64,000 nt of DNA from an uncultured Acidaminococcus sp. (GCA_900538365.1 UPXT01000005.1:18178-82177); one strand, 5' to 3'. Numbered from the stretch's first letter, positions 33,266 to 42,083 are shown. Notes: a model not told the origin generated them from the sequence alone. Program-made: numbers and translations.

Positions 33266-33422
33266 ACGGATTGACTCCTTTCACATGTCTTTGCATTGAT
33301 AAGAGATGGATGTTCCTGGCAATACTGCGGGTCGTGACGCTGATGGCCATCAGCACCGCCGCCAGTTCCCGGTCCAGCTTTTGCCGCTGTGCCAGTTTTT
33401 CAGGTGTCTGTGTGTGAATCAT
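33252..33422 (-). CDS. Small phage protein, 56 residues
   Basis: Starts ATG at 33422, seven bases after AAGGAGG, and ends TGA at 33252, overlapping the next gene's start. The protein is basic and helical (EKLAQRQKLDRELAAVLMAI). No family was recognised. The ribosome site and overlap make it a likely gene. Confidence 0.6.
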   Translation of the reverse strand: MIHTQTPEKLAQRQKLDRELAAVLMAISVTTRSIARNIHLLSMQRHVKGVNPYDKR

Positions 33423-33505
33423 CTGTCTGCCTCCTTCCTGAAGAGCTTCTTCGTTCGCCCTTCACCAGTAATAGGACAACCGCGTTATCGTTAAGTACCG
33501 ATTCC

Positions 33506-33536
33506 GAAAAAATCCGGCCACATTTTTTGTGACCGG
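33506..33536 (-). terminator. Intrinsic terminator after the sigma-like gene
   Basis: Minus strand: CCGGTCAC, A-rich loop, GTGGCCGG, then ATTTTTT. An eight-base stem just after the stop at 33550; early transcripts may be partly stopped here before the small operon downstream. Confidence 0.75.
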
Positions 33537-33549
33537 GTCTTTTTTCTTC

Positions 33550-34050
33550 TTAACGGAAGTCTTTGAGATGTTCCTTCAGGAGTGCATACAGCTTGTGTTT
33601 GCGCTTGTTCACCGCTTTCTGGCTCAAGCCGACGGCCTTCCCGGTCGCCGCTTCGCTAGAACCATCGGCAATCATCAGCAGGATGGTCCGGTCGATATCC
33701 TGCAGAGCTGCCAGTTCATGGCGCAGTGCTGCCAGCAACTCTTCCTTCACGACTTCTTCCTCTAGGTTGAAGTCATCAGGCACCTCCACCTCGTAGTCAT
33801 CCCGCACTTTGTCCGCCGATACTTCATCGGCACCATGCCGCTGCTGGCGCTTATCTTCCCGCCAGAGCGGACGCATGTATTCACGATACTGTTCTTCAGT
33901 TGCCGGAATCAGGACAGTACGTACCTTACGGCAGCCGATTTTTGACCAGCGGACTTCACAGTCCTTGTACGCCTCGGTGATGACGGTTTCTGGCGTGAGT
34001 TCCAGAGGAATGTAAAAACGTTTCTCATTGCTTGTCTGTTTTTTGTACAT
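33550..34050 (-). CDS. Sigma-factor-like HTH regulator of early genes
   Basis: About 166 residues. The C-terminal 55 residues (LAALQDIDRTILLMIADGSSEAATGKAVGLSQKAVNKRKHKL) look like a sigma-70 region 4 helix-turn-helix; the N-terminal part (EVRWSKIGCRKVRTVLIPATEEQY) is typical of phage sigma-like proteins. ATG 34050 is six bases after GGAG; upstream in-frame starts exist at 34062 and 34089. It heads the early block, so a regulatory role is likely. Confidence 0.75.
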   Translation of the reverse strand: MYKKQTSNEKRFYIPLELTPETVITEAYKDCEVRWSKIGCRKVRTVLIPATEEQYREYMRPLWREDKRQQRHGADEVSADKVRDDYEVEVPDDFNLEEEVVKEELLAALRHELAALQDIDRTILLMIADGSSEAATGKAVGLSQKAVNKRKHKLYALLKEHLKDFR

Positions 34051-34407
34051 TTTTGTCTCCATTCCGTCCGAGAAGAACGGCGGAGACAAAAAGCTGGCAC
34101 TGATACAGCATCAGCGCCAGTTTTCTGACAGCCCAAATAGGCATAGAAAAACACGGTGGATGCATGATCAGCAAAGTACAATCATCGGCTGTACTTTCTG
34201 CTTTATGCAACCGCCGCCCTTATAGCGCTATTCGGACTACGATTTATTTGTGGCCAGGGGCTCTCTCCCTTGCCTGCCTATAGTCTATGCCAAAATCAAA
34301 ATCGTGTAATTGACATGAAGTGGCATAAAATGGAATAAAATGGTTTGCTGAAAAAAGGCAAAAAAAAATAGGCTTCTCACCTTAGTGAGAAGCCTATTAC
34401 AAATAGT
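34051..34407. other. Non-coding, structured region between phage and defence cassette
   Basis: No convincing gene is seen. Minus-strand hairpins lie at 34094-34120 (CTGGC...GCCAG followed by CTTTTT, terminator-like) and 34173-34197 (AAAGTACA/TGTACTTT, perfect). An A/T-rich tandem-like stretch ATAAAATGGA lies near 34325-34345. No integrase or repressor gene is found here. Confidence 0.5.
34361..34398 (-). terminator. Intrinsic terminator of the ABC-3C operon
   Basis: A perfect 14-base stem AATAGGCTTCTCAC/GTGAGAAGCCTATT with a four-base loop and a following run of eight or nine T on the minus strand, right after the stop at 34408. Confidence 0.9.
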
Positions 34408-36210
34408 TTATTCTTGATATCCGTCAATCAAGCCATATCTCCCTATCCCCTTGTTTTTTGTAAAGTGAATAAGGTTTGCACCTTCATAATCGATAGATGG
34501 AATTTCATTTTCAATAACAATCGTTTGTGGAGAATCCGCCCTTGTCAAAAAATATCTAAATAAATGCTCTTTCATGGGCTCCGTAACATACGAATCTCTC
34601 TTTGAATCTTTTTCTTTTAATGAAAGAATCGGGGAATCTATAACGAAAAGCGTAGGATGATAATGCCCCATCTTTTCCAGACAATTTTCCATTGCAACAG
34701 CTAGTATCGTGTTCAAAAAAGCTCGGAATCCCTTTCCTTGGCTCTTTTTTTCATGACCATTAACGACAATATCATAGCTATCGATATCAAAATACGAATC
34801 CAAATAGTTCTGATAATTACAGTATTTTAAAAGTTCGTCTACTTCCGTATCAAGGAGTTCTTTAAAGACCTCCTTGAATTTCTCTTTTACATTCAAATGA
34901 ATTTCAGCAGTTTCTTCATTCTCAATAGCATCACGTTCTTGCTTAAGAAATGTTGAAAATTGGTCAATCATGGTATTCATTTCAGCAAATCTCAATGAAA
35001 TTTTAAAATCATCAAGTTGTTTTTTCAACTGCTGGATTTTAGGTTCAAGTTCTCCTCGTATTTTTTCTTCCTGCTCATTTCTCTGATTAATAAGCATATC
35101 TCTTTTCTTTGACAAAGCAGCATATTCTTCCTGTATAGATTCCTGGACTGATTGCAAATCCCTGACCTGCATTTCAATTTTTTGCTCTTCTGCTATCGCA
35201 GAACCTATACAATCATCTTCATGTTCATGAGGAAGTTCTCCATTGCAGAAAGGGCACCTTTCTATTGTTTTGATTTTTTGCGAAACCATATTCCCTTCCG
35301 CAATAAAGGTCAGGCGCTTAATATCCGCCTTATATTGTGATAAAAGGAGTTGATTCCGATTCATCAAAACCTCATCTTCCGAAATCTGCCGCATTACTTT
35401 ATTGATTTCCTCTCCAATTTCACGGCATAAGTTCAGGGCTTCTTTAAGGATGCCTTTAGCAGCTCCGATTTCATCGATCGTTTGATTGATTTTGTTCTGC
35501 AATTCAACGGGTTGAAGTAAAGGTAATGCATCATCAAAAGATGACTTTTGCCTTTCTAAAAAGCCCATACCTCTATTGACAATTTTCAGCACCCCTTCAT
35601 CTTTTGCATTCTTTATTTTGGGATCAATAAAAGCCAAATTGGGAAGATAGTTATTACCTGTTCCTAGGTACAATAATGCTGTTAAAGTCGGGGTTCCTAC
35701 CTTTCCTCCTAATCCGTGCTTTCCTTTAAGAACACTGGCTTTATCATGAATTCGGTCCTCATCTATGATGAAAGTATGATAAAACGTTCTAACCGTCAAA
35801 GCCTGCGGTTTTCCTTCCTGCGTTTTAAGAATCTTAGTATCAAGAGGAATGTCAAAAAGCTTCATCCAGACATCATTAATAGGTGGATTCTTTTTCCCGC
35901 CCTTTAGTTTGTAAGTAGATGTTTCTATACCGTCTACATGACTAATTACTTCGAAAGATTGAGTGTTAACATCCCGGCTGATAGAAATGCCTTCCCCATT
36001 AACATCTATTCCTATTTGAATCTTCTCCACTTTTAAATTGACATCGAATCGATGAGTACCGGCTCCCATCATATAATCTATACAATCCAACACCATACTT
36101 TTCCCGGTATTGGATGGACCATAAATTATATTCAGACCCGGAGCAAAGTCTATTCTTGATTCTTTTTGATTTGCAGTAATCTTAATCCACTTTATGTAAA
36201 ACATAAACAT
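34408..36210 (-). CDS. ABC-3C ATPase, DUF3732/Rad50-like
   Basis: 600 residues. Walker A GPSNTGKS (31-38), a long coiled coil (about 235-430) interrupted by CPFC (319-322) and a further Cys (334), reminiscent of a zinc hook, and Walker B LFVIDSPIL near 521-529. This is the ATPase component of three-component ABC conflict systems described by Aravind and colleagues; it acts like a small SMC/RecF protein on nucleic acids. The gene is AT-rich compared with both flanks and last in a three-gene operon. Confidence 0.88.
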   Translation of the reverse strand: MFMFYIKWIKITANQKESRIDFAPGLNIIYGPSNTGKSMVLDCIDYMMGAGTHRFDVNLKVEKIQIGIDVNGEGISISRDVNTQSFEVISHVDGIETSTYKLKGGKKNPPINDVWMKLFDIPLDTKILKTQEGKPQALTVRTFYHTFIIDEDRIHDKASVLKGKHGLGGKVGTPTLTALLYLGTGNNYLPNLAFIDPKIKNAKDEGVLKIVNRGMGFLERQKSSFDDALPLLQPVELQNKINQTIDEIGAAKGILKEALNLCREIGEEINKVMRQISEDEVLMNRNQLLLSQYKADIKRLTFIAEGNMVSQKIKTIERCPFCNGELPHEHEDDCIGSAIAEEQKIEMQVRDLQSVQESIQEEYAALSKKRDMLINQRNEQEEKIRGELEPKIQQLKKQLDDFKISLRFAEMNTMIDQFSTFLKQERDAIENEETAEIHLNVKEKFKEVFKELLDTEVDELLKYCNYQNYLDSYFDIDSYDIVVNGHEKKSQGKGFRAFLNTILAVAMENCLEKMGHYHPTLFVIDSPILSLKEKDSKRDSYVTEPMKEHLFRYFLTRADSPQTIVIENEIPSIDYEGANLIHFTKNKGIGRYGLIDGYQE

Positions 36211-36218
36211 TTACCCCT

Positions 36219-36722
36219 TTAGTTTGCAATAGGACGATACTGAATTTCTTGAAGCAGTTCCTCATCATTTTTGCAACTATATTTTTTCGCGGAAAGCCTT
36301 GATACCCTGCGGTATTCCTCTGCATATGTACTATGAAAGCCGTTTGATATCTCCAATCCATAGTCTGTGATTTTATACTGATATCCCTGATTATTTTTGA
36401 CTTTCAATATTCCATGCCGTACTAACTTCTTGATTGCTTCTGTAATCAACGAACGTCTTCCTGCCATTTCAGCATACATAAAATCATTATTGCCATGCAG
36501 ATTCTCAAGAGCTATACCAAAAACCTTTGCATAACAATTGATGAAGTCAAATGCCAATATACGAGTACTCGAAAAAAACAGTTCTGGTACGGAACTCATC
36601 AGTAGCATTATTCTTAATTCCATTTCGAAAACCGTATTGAATACTTCTTTATTTTTTCTTGCTGTTTCACCCTGGTTACAGATACTGAATGTATTGAAAA
36701 TATCCTTTTGCAGCTTAATCAC
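36219..36722 (-). CDS. ABC-3C middle component
   Basis: 167 residues. NEVFNTVFEMELRIMLLMSSVP and the later winged-helix-like YAEMAGRRSLITEAIKKLVRHGIL...YQYKITDYG match the small middle component of ABC-3C systems. It starts inside the end of the upstream gene (eight-base overlap) and ends nine bases before the ATPase. It probably links the ATPase to the large first protein and may bind DNA. Confidence 0.85.
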   Translation of the reverse strand: MIKLQKDIFNTFSICNQGETARKNKEVFNTVFEMELRIMLLMSSVPELFFSSTRILAFDFINCYAKVFGIALENLHGNNDFMYAEMAGRRSLITEAIKKLVRHGILKVKNNQGYQYKITDYGLEISNGFHSTYAEEYRRVSRLSAKKYSCKNDEELLQEIQYRPIAN

Positions 36723-37728
36723 CCTCTATCCAACTGAGTTTCTCATCATTGACCAACATATGACAAATTCCTTTCTTTTCCCCTGGTCCGATCCAATTCA
36801 GAGTCACTGTTTGTAAATTAGAAGAAAGCTCAACCAATGTCGCATGCTCCATTACAGCGTTCATTCTGTCATAGCCACAAGCATAATCTTTTTCTTCCGT
36901 CGTTACGACACCTTCATACATTTCTTCTTTTACTGCCTCAAAGTTTTCCTCCTCCTGTGGTGCTACGGTATCTCGAAGTCCCCTCCTAATAGTTTCTGCT
37001 AAATAGTAATCTTTTCTTTGTCTGTTAAAATTCTTTTTCATATTAGGGCATGAATCGAGATCCTTTACACAATTACATTCCACTCCTGTTTTTTCCTGAT
37101 AAACGCGGAATAGCTCTGTTACATATTTCATTTCTTCTGTTGCAATAGTCAAAGGTGGAGACAGCGGAGCAGGCTTTTTGAATTGCCCAACAAACTGCCT
37201 GAAAGCTTCTATTTCATGGTTAATATCTGCGGCTGTTGCCTGGGCTGTTTTCGAATAGTCCTCATAAGATGCATCCTTTTTCATATTGTTTGGCAATATG
37301 GCATACAAGAACGCTCTACCTAAAAATCCTCCCAAATCACCATCCTCATACAGTTTATTTAAATCACCTTTTTCCATTTCAGACAAATCTGATTCCTTGA
37401 TGAGATTTAGCAACTCAGCCACCATATCATCGGCCTTAACCCCACTAAGGACTTTGTCCAAAACTTCATCAGTAAAATATTTCCCTATTCCCTTATATAC
37501 ACGGCCATCATTCGCTGCTTTTTTCAAATTGCCTGGAATGTCTGCTTCTTGTTTATACCAAAGGCTTGCCGACTTATTATCGATAGTATATGGTTCCCCA
37601 TGTCTATTGACACAGTCTCCAAGACTAATGACTGGCTCAAATAAAATCTTAGCAATTTTAGTCATATTAGGCTTGATGATGCCCTTCGAAAACACCTTAG
37701 CAAAAGATGCATAATTGTAAACCCGCAT
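36715..37728 (-). CDS. ABC-3C first component, putative effector/sensor
   Basis: 337 residues, hypothetical. The C-terminal 100 residues (VECNCVKDLDSCPNMKKNFNRQRKDYYLAETIRRGLRD) carry conserved Cys and basic residues; the N-terminal part (KILFEPVISLGDCVNRHGEP, IGKYFTDEVLDKVL) was not recognised. The layout large protein-middle-ATPase is that of ABC-3C systems, whose first member carries the variable effector. No nuclease or other catalytic motif could be seen, so the activity is unknown. Confidence 0.7.
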   Translation of the reverse strand: MRVYNYASFAKVFSKGIIKPNMTKIAKILFEPVISLGDCVNRHGEPYTIDNKSASLWYKQEADIPGNLKKAANDGRVYKGIGKYFTDEVLDKVLSGVKADDMVAELLNLIKESDLSEMEKGDLNKLYEDGDLGGFLGRAFLYAILPNNMKKDASYEDYSKTAQATAADINHEIEAFRQFVGQFKKPAPLSPPLTIATEEMKYVTELFRVYQEKTGVECNCVKDLDSCPNMKKNFNRQRKDYYLAETIRRGLRDTVAPQEEENFEAVKEEMYEGVVTTEEKDYACGYDRMNAVMEHATLVELSSNLQTVTLNWIGPGEKKGICHMLVNDEKLSWIEGD

Positions 37729-37863
37729 GAATTATCACCTCATCCAGACGATAACACACTTTTCATTGATAATAATATTGTACTACATTTTTTATCTTAT
37801 CCATAGCAATACTACCAAACAATAGAAAACAAATCAGATGGCACGACAAATTATCTTTCTATA

Positions 37864-37894
37864 CCATTAACGATGCCATTGCTATCGTTAATGG
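37864..37894. repeat. Perfect 11-base inverted repeat
   Basis: CCATTAACGAT and ATCGTTAATGG separated by nine bases, upstream of the ABC-3C operon. No T tract on the minus strand, so an operator or recombination-related site is more likely than a terminator. Confidence 0.55.
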
Positions 37895-37961
37895 CATATC
37901 CACAGTGTTGCTAAGAACTTATACGATACCTTCTGATTCTACCTGCATTTCAGAGCATAAA

Positions 37962-37988
37962 AAATGCCGGCCTTCTGCCGACGTTTGC
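37962..37988 (-). terminator. Intrinsic terminator downstream of the truncated OPT gene
   Basis: Minus strand GTCGGC, loop AGAAG, GCCGGC, then ATTTTTT. It would stop transcription from the OPT fragment before the defence cassette. Confidence 0.65.
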
Positions 37989-38043
37989 CAAGCCCCCGCT
38001 ATATATGGACTTTTCCACTATGCACACCGTTCCCAATATTGTA

Positions 38044-39018
38044 TCAATCCCAAGCATCTTTGCTCGATACCCCGTTCTGTCCAAAGTCACCTAATGCATC
38101 GTGGAAGGTCCGGATAATGAGGGGCAGCGATTCCAAAAGTCCAATGAGGCCGCCCGTTAAGACCGCGCCGGCCCCAATATAACGGATATAGGTGCTCCAC
38201 AGGGCAAAGGAACCGCCCTTGGTAAATAGTTCCGTCACTGTCACCTTGGCAGGAAAAAGCACAGCGCTGCCGCCAAATACGGCGATCATCGGCATAATGA
38301 CAAACCAGGCCAGCACGCCGCCAGCAAACATATAGGAGGAAACCTTGAAGCCGCAAATATACCCCACACCAGCTAAGGCCGGCAGGATATCAAGACCAAA
38401 CCCAGCCCCCTTATATCCGGGGACTTCCGTATGGACCTCGCTGGGAAACCACTTGAGACCATCGGCAAGGAACTTATAGAGGGCTGCAATCCCAAGACCG
38501 GCAAAAACGGTGGATGCCTTGGCGCCGCCTTCTTCCCCAGCAATGAGGACTTCTGCACAGGCCTGACCTTCCGGATAGGCAAGGACGCCATGTTCCTTGA
38601 CAATCAGGGCGCGGCGCAAGGGAATCATGAACAAGATTCCAAGGACACCGCCAAATAAAGCAATCAGGCCGATTTCAAGCATGGAAGGCGCGTCAACGAG
38701 GCCTTCCTGCGCCCACATGAAAAGAGCAGGCAAAGTAAAAATGGCACCGGCTGCAACCGATTCACCAGCTGAGCCAATGGTTTGAACCATATTGTTTTCC
38801 AAAATGGAATCCCGTTTCAGGATGAACCGAGTGAGGCCCATACTGAGCACAGCAGCCGGGATCGAAGCTGAGATGGTCATGCCTACACGGAGTCCCAAAT
38901 AAGCATTGGCGGCGCCAAAGACAATGGCAAGCACAGCTCCCAATAAGACGGAAACGGCCGTCATTTCCGGAGCAACGCGGTCAGCGGGTATGTAAGGATG
39001 GAATGATTGATCTTCCAT
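38044..39018 (-). CDS. Oligopeptide transporter OPT family, C-terminally truncated
   Basis: About 324 residues against roughly 600-650 in the family. The N-terminal half is typical: YIPADRVAPEMTAVSVLLGAV, GLRVGMTISASIPAAVLSMG and VQTIGSAGESVAAGAIFTLPALF, with about eight membrane segments. The ending GVSSKDAWD does not look like OPT. The second half is missing, so the protein is probably non-functional. The cut coincides with the change to the mobile region. ATG 39018 follows AAGGA; a strong promoter lies upstream. Confidence 0.8.
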   Translation of the reverse strand: MEDQSFHPYIPADRVAPEMTAVSVLLGAVLAIVFGAANAYLGLRVGMTISASIPAAVLSMGLTRFILKRDSILENNMVQTIGSAGESVAAGAIFTLPALFMWAQEGLVDAPSMLEIGLIALFGGVLGILFMIPLRRALIVKEHGVLAYPEGQACAEVLIAGEEGGAKASTVFAGLGIAALYKFLADGLKWFPSEVHTEVPGYKGAGFGLDILPALAGVGYICGFKVSSYMFAGGVLAWFVIMPMIAVFGGSAVLFPAKVTVTELFTKGGSFALWSTYIRYIGAGAVLTGGLIGLLESLPLIIRTFHDALGDFGQNGVSSKDAWD

Positions 39019-39199
39019 AAGGGGTCCTTCTCCTTTCCAAACAGCAAACATGATGACAAAAAAACAGCCATGATTATAAAAAACGCGGGAAAGGGTCTGG
39101 GAAGGGGCAGCCATTCCAGGCACAAGGCCACGTGGAATTTCTCTCCATAAAGTACATTTGTCTGCTTTTTACAGACAAGATAAATTACATTGTACCGCT

Positions 39200-39228
39200 A
39201 TTATACTTTTTCATTATTTTTAGGTCAA
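39200..39228 (-). promoter_or_regulatory. Sigma-A-type promoter of the OPT gene
   Basis: Minus strand TTGACC (39223-39228), a 17-base spacer and a perfect TATAAT (39200-39205). The leader to the OPT ATG is about 175 bases. Confidence 0.75.
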
Positions 39229-39337
39229 TATTTTTTCACAATATATTCAATTCAAAGAAAAGCCTTTTTCTTCACCCACGTCGCTTCTTTGCCGGAAGGA
39301 TGACCAGCCATTTTTCCTTGATTTCCCTCAAGAGCGC

Positions 39338-39366
39338 AAAAAAATAGCCCTTGAAAAACAAGGGCC
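39338..39366 (-). terminator. Intrinsic terminator after the trp operon
   Basis: Minus strand GCCCTTG, five-T loop, CAAGGGC, then TATTTTTTT. It lies about 140 bases after the trpA stop. Confidence 0.85.
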
Positions 39367-39471
39367 AAATGAGGGGTAAATTTAACTTACGAGTGCATTA
39401 TAGCATCTTTGTATACAATGTGCAATACTATTTTCAGATTTTTTTCTATTTTCTTATTTTATCTAGAATCC

Positions 39472-39502
39472 AAAAAGAAGGAAGGCGCATCCCTCCTTCC
39501 TA
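39472..39502 (-). terminator. Terminator-like hairpin directly after trpA
   Basis: Minus strand AGGAAGG...CCTTCCT followed by TCTTTTT, six bases after the trpA stop; weaker T tract than the next terminator. Confidence 0.55.
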
Positions 39503-39507
39503 GCGGC

Positions 39508-40281
39508 TCACGCCTTGACCGCTTCCACCATGGAACGGACATAATCGCGGATAGGTCCTACAGACTTTTTACCATACTTTGCTGCAAGTTTTACGATGGC
39601 ACTTCCCACGATGGCCCCATCACTGATGGCCGCCATTTGCGCCGCCTGTTCGGGACGGGCAATCCCAAAGCCAACGGCAACAGGCTGATTGGATACTTCC
39701 CGGATCTTTTCGACAATTTCCTTTAGGTCCGTCGTAATCTTCTCCCGGACGCCTGTCACGCCCATACTGGAAACAAGATAGATATAGCCTTCTGCTTCAC
39801 GGGCAAGCATCTGGACTCGCTCATGGGAACTTGGCGCAATCAGGGAAATGAGCGCAATTCCTTTTTCCTGGGCAAAGGGCAGCAGGGTCTGCCTTTCCTC
39901 AAAGGGGACGTCCGGTACAATGACGCCGTCAATGCCTGACTTGGCACAGCGCGTAAAGAAAGCCTCCCGTCCGTAGGTAAAGATCGGATTGGCATAGGTC
40001 AAAAATACCAGGGGAATCTCGGTTTTTTCCCGCACCTTTTCAAGCAGGTCGAAAAGGGCATCAATGCGGAAGCCCGCGGCAAGAGCACGGTTATCCGCTT
40101 CTTGGATCACAGGCCCTTCCGCAACGGGATCACTGAAAGGGATTCCCAGTTCAATGACACTGGCCCCTGCTTCTTCCATGGCATAAATGAGGGCTTCCGT
40201 CGTGGATAGGTCCGGATCACCGGCGGTCACAAAAGGAATGAAGGCTTTTTTATTCTTGAATGCATCGGTTAATCTAGTCAT
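39508..40281 (-). CDS. trpA: Tryptophan synthase alpha chain
   Basis: About 257 residues. It cleaves indole-3-glycerol phosphate to indole, passed to TrpB through a tunnel. Seen: AFIPFVTAGDPDL, VIELGIPFSDPVAEGPVIQ with catalytic Glu and Asp, DGVIVPDVPFEE and QPVAVGFGIARPEQ. ATG 40281 is nine bases after AAGGGGG and overlaps the trpB stop. Last gene of the operon. Confidence 0.97.
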   Translation of the reverse strand: MTRLTDAFKNKKAFIPFVTAGDPDLSTTEALIYAMEEAGASVIELGIPFSDPVAEGPVIQEADNRALAAGFRIDALFDLLEKVREKTEIPLVFLTYANPIFTYGREAFFTRCAKSGIDGVIVPDVPFEERQTLLPFAQEKGIALISLIAPSSHERVQMLAREAEGYIYLVSSMGVTGVREKITTDLKEIVEKIREVSNQPVAVGFGIARPEQAAQMAAISDGAIVGSAIVKLAAKYGKKSVGPIRDYVRSMVEAVKA

Positions 40282-41458
40282 GAAGATCGACCCCCTTATA
40301 TCTGGCAATGGCCGCAACGTCCTTATCTCCGCGGCCCGATAAGCAAATGACGATGATTTTGTCCTTAGGAAGGGTCGGCGCCAATTTCATGGCGTAGGCC
40401 ACGGCATGGGCACTTTCAATAGCTGGGATAACGCCCTCCGTGCGGGACAGGTATTCAAAGGCAGCAACCGCTTCATCGTCTGTAATAGCAACATACTGGG
40501 CGCGCCCTGTATCGTAAAGATGGGCGTGTTCCGGTCCAATGCCCGGATAATCAAGACCAGCGGAAATGGAATAAACCGGTGCAATCTGGCCGTCATCATC
40601 CTGCAGGAAATAGGATTCCATGCCATGGAAGATACCTGGACGGCCGCAGGAAATGGTCGCTGCCGTTTCAGCCGTATCGATGCCGCGTCCAGCCGCCTCC
40701 ACCCCGATGAGCTGGACCGACGGATCGGGGATGAAGTCATAGAAAAGCCCCATGGCATTGCTGCCGCCGCCTACGCAGGCCATGGCCACGTCGGGCAGGC
40801 GCCCCTCTTTTTCCAGCATCTGCTGGCGCACTTCCTCACCAATGACTTTTTGGAAATCGCGGACCATCATGGGATAGGGATGGGGCCCCATAACAGAGCC
40901 AATGCAGTAAGCTGTGTCTTCGCAGCGAGCACTCCACTCACGCAGGGCTTCGTTGACGGCGTCCTTGAGGCTCTTTGTCCCTGTTTCAACGGGAACGACA
41001 TCGGCACCAAGCAGTTTCATGCGATACACGTTGAGGGCCTGACGCTCCGTATCCAGCTTTCCCATGTAGACCACACATTCAAGGCCCAATAAAGCAGCTA
41101 CCGTAGCGGTTGCCACGCCGTGCTGACCGGCACCCGTTTCTGCAATGATGCGCTTTTTGCCCATTTTCTTTGCAAGGAGGCACTGGCCCAAGGCATTATT
41201 GATCTTGTGGGCCCCTGTATGGTTCAGGTCTTCCCGTTTGAGATAGATCTTGGCACCGCCAAGGTCCTGGGTCATCCGTTCCGCATAGTAAAGGAGACTC
41301 GGCCGATTGGCGTAGTCATGATAGAGCTGCTGCAGCTCCTTGATAAACTGGGGATCTTTCTTATAGGTTTCGTACGCTTTCTGGAGTTCCAGGACCGCAT
41401 TCATCAGGGTTTCCGGTACATACTGCCCGCCGTGGGCTCCATATCTTCCATTACTCAT
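40274..41458 (-). CDS. trpB: Tryptophan synthase beta chain
   Basis: About 394 residues, PLP enzyme joining indole and serine. Seen: GRYGAHGGQYVPETL, the PLP Lys in LNHTGAHKINNALGQ, ETGAGQHGVATAT, GGGSNAMGLFYDF. Starts at ATG 41458, eight bases after AAAGGA and overlapping trpF; the frame runs further upstream but only inside trpF. Confidence 0.97.
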   Translation of the reverse strand: MSNGRYGAHGGQYVPETLMNAVLELQKAYETYKKDPQFIKELQQLYHDYANRPSLLYYAERMTQDLGGAKIYLKREDLNHTGAHKINNALGQCLLAKKMGKKRIIAETGAGQHGVATATVAALLGLECVVYMGKLDTERQALNVYRMKLLGADVVPVETGTKSLKDAVNEALREWSARCEDTAYCIGSVMGPHPYPMMVRDFQKVIGEEVRQQMLEKEGRLPDVAMACVGGGSNAMGLFYDFIPDPSVQLIGVEAAGRGIDTAETAATISCGRPGIFHGMESYFLQDDDGQIAPVYSISAGLDYPGIGPEHAHLYDTGRAQYVAITDDEAVAAFEYLSRTEGVIPAIESAHAVAYAMKLAPTLPKDKIIVICLSGRGDKDVAAIARYKGVDLHD

Positions 41459-42083
41459 CTTCTTCATCCTTTCTTCTGACTGCTTTAATAAAAGCATGGA
41501 TTTTTTGGGCATCCTTGATGCCATCCGTTTCTACTGCACTGCTGACATCCACTCCGTAAGGGTGGACACTTGTCATGAGGATAGCCACGTTTGCTGCCGT
41601 AAGGCCGCCGGCAAGAAAAAAAGGTTTGGGAATTTTTATCCCTGCAAGGAGAGATAGATCAAAACGTTTGCCTTTTCCCCCGTAGTCATTTGTAAAGGCA
41701 TCAAGGAGAAAATAGTCACAATCATATTGGTCAAGGTTTTGGAGGCTCTCCCGGCTTCTCACACGGATGGCCTTGATAAGGGGCATATCGGTCAAACTGC
41801 GGACCATGGCAAGATCATCAGGGGATTCATCCCCGTGAAGCTGGGCCATATCGATGATGCCTGCTTCATGAAGAGCGGCTATCCTTTCAGGCTTTTCCTT
41901 GACAAAGACGCCGACAGTCCTTATCGATGGACGCAGGGCCTTTTTGATTTTCCCAGCAAGCTCCGGCCTTACAAAGCGGCGGCTTGGGGGATAAAAGACA
42001 AATCCAGCCGCGTCGGCGTTTTCCCGGTTCAAGATGGCGGCATCTTCAAGGCGGCGCAGACCGCAAATCTTGATGACGGTCAT
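41451..42083 (-). CDS. trpF: Phosphoribosylanthranilate isomerase
   Basis: 210 residues, TIM barrel. Starts VIKICGLRRLEDAAILN with the catalytic Cys in ICGL; GFVFYPPSRRFV, VGVFVKEKPERI, LHGDESPD and the catalytic-type FLLDAFTNDYGGKGKRFD follow, then PFFLAGGLTAANV and DVSSAVETDGIKD. Fourth step of the pathway. Overlaps trpC and trpB. Confidence 0.96.
   Translation of the reverse strand: MTVIKICGLRRLEDAAILNRENADAAGFVFYPPSRRFVRPELAGKIKKALRPSIRTVGVFVKEKPERIAALHEAGIIDMAQLHGDESPDDLAMVRSLTDMPLIKAIRVRSRESLQNLDQYDCDYFLLDAFTNDYGGKGKRFDLSLLAGIKIPKPFFLAGGLTAANVAILMTSVHPYGVDVSSAVETDGIKDAQKIHAFIKAVRRKDEEDE

Larger units (their letters stand above)
37729..38043. other. Non-coding AT-rich boundary region
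   Basis: No gene is seen. It contains the putative promoter region of the ABC-3C operon, an 11-base inverted repeat (37864-37894) and a terminator-like hairpin at 37962-37988 on the minus strand. The prophage right end or a rearrangement junction should lie here. Confidence 0.5.
39019..39507. other. Non-coding region between OPT fragment and trpA
   Basis: No gene is seen. It holds the OPT promoter (39200-39228), a long untranslated leader with a TTGTCTG/CAGACAA hairpin near 39165, and two minus-strand terminators downstream of trpA. Confidence 0.7.

Noticed and set aside
34025..34210. 61-codon minus-strand frame upstream of the sigma-like gene
   Set aside because: It crosses two strong hairpins, has no ribosome site and ends within the next gene; more likely leader RNA.
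34051..38043. Integrase or repressor gene at the right prophage end
   Set aside because: None of the frames here resembles a recombinase or CI-type repressor; they are expected left of the window.
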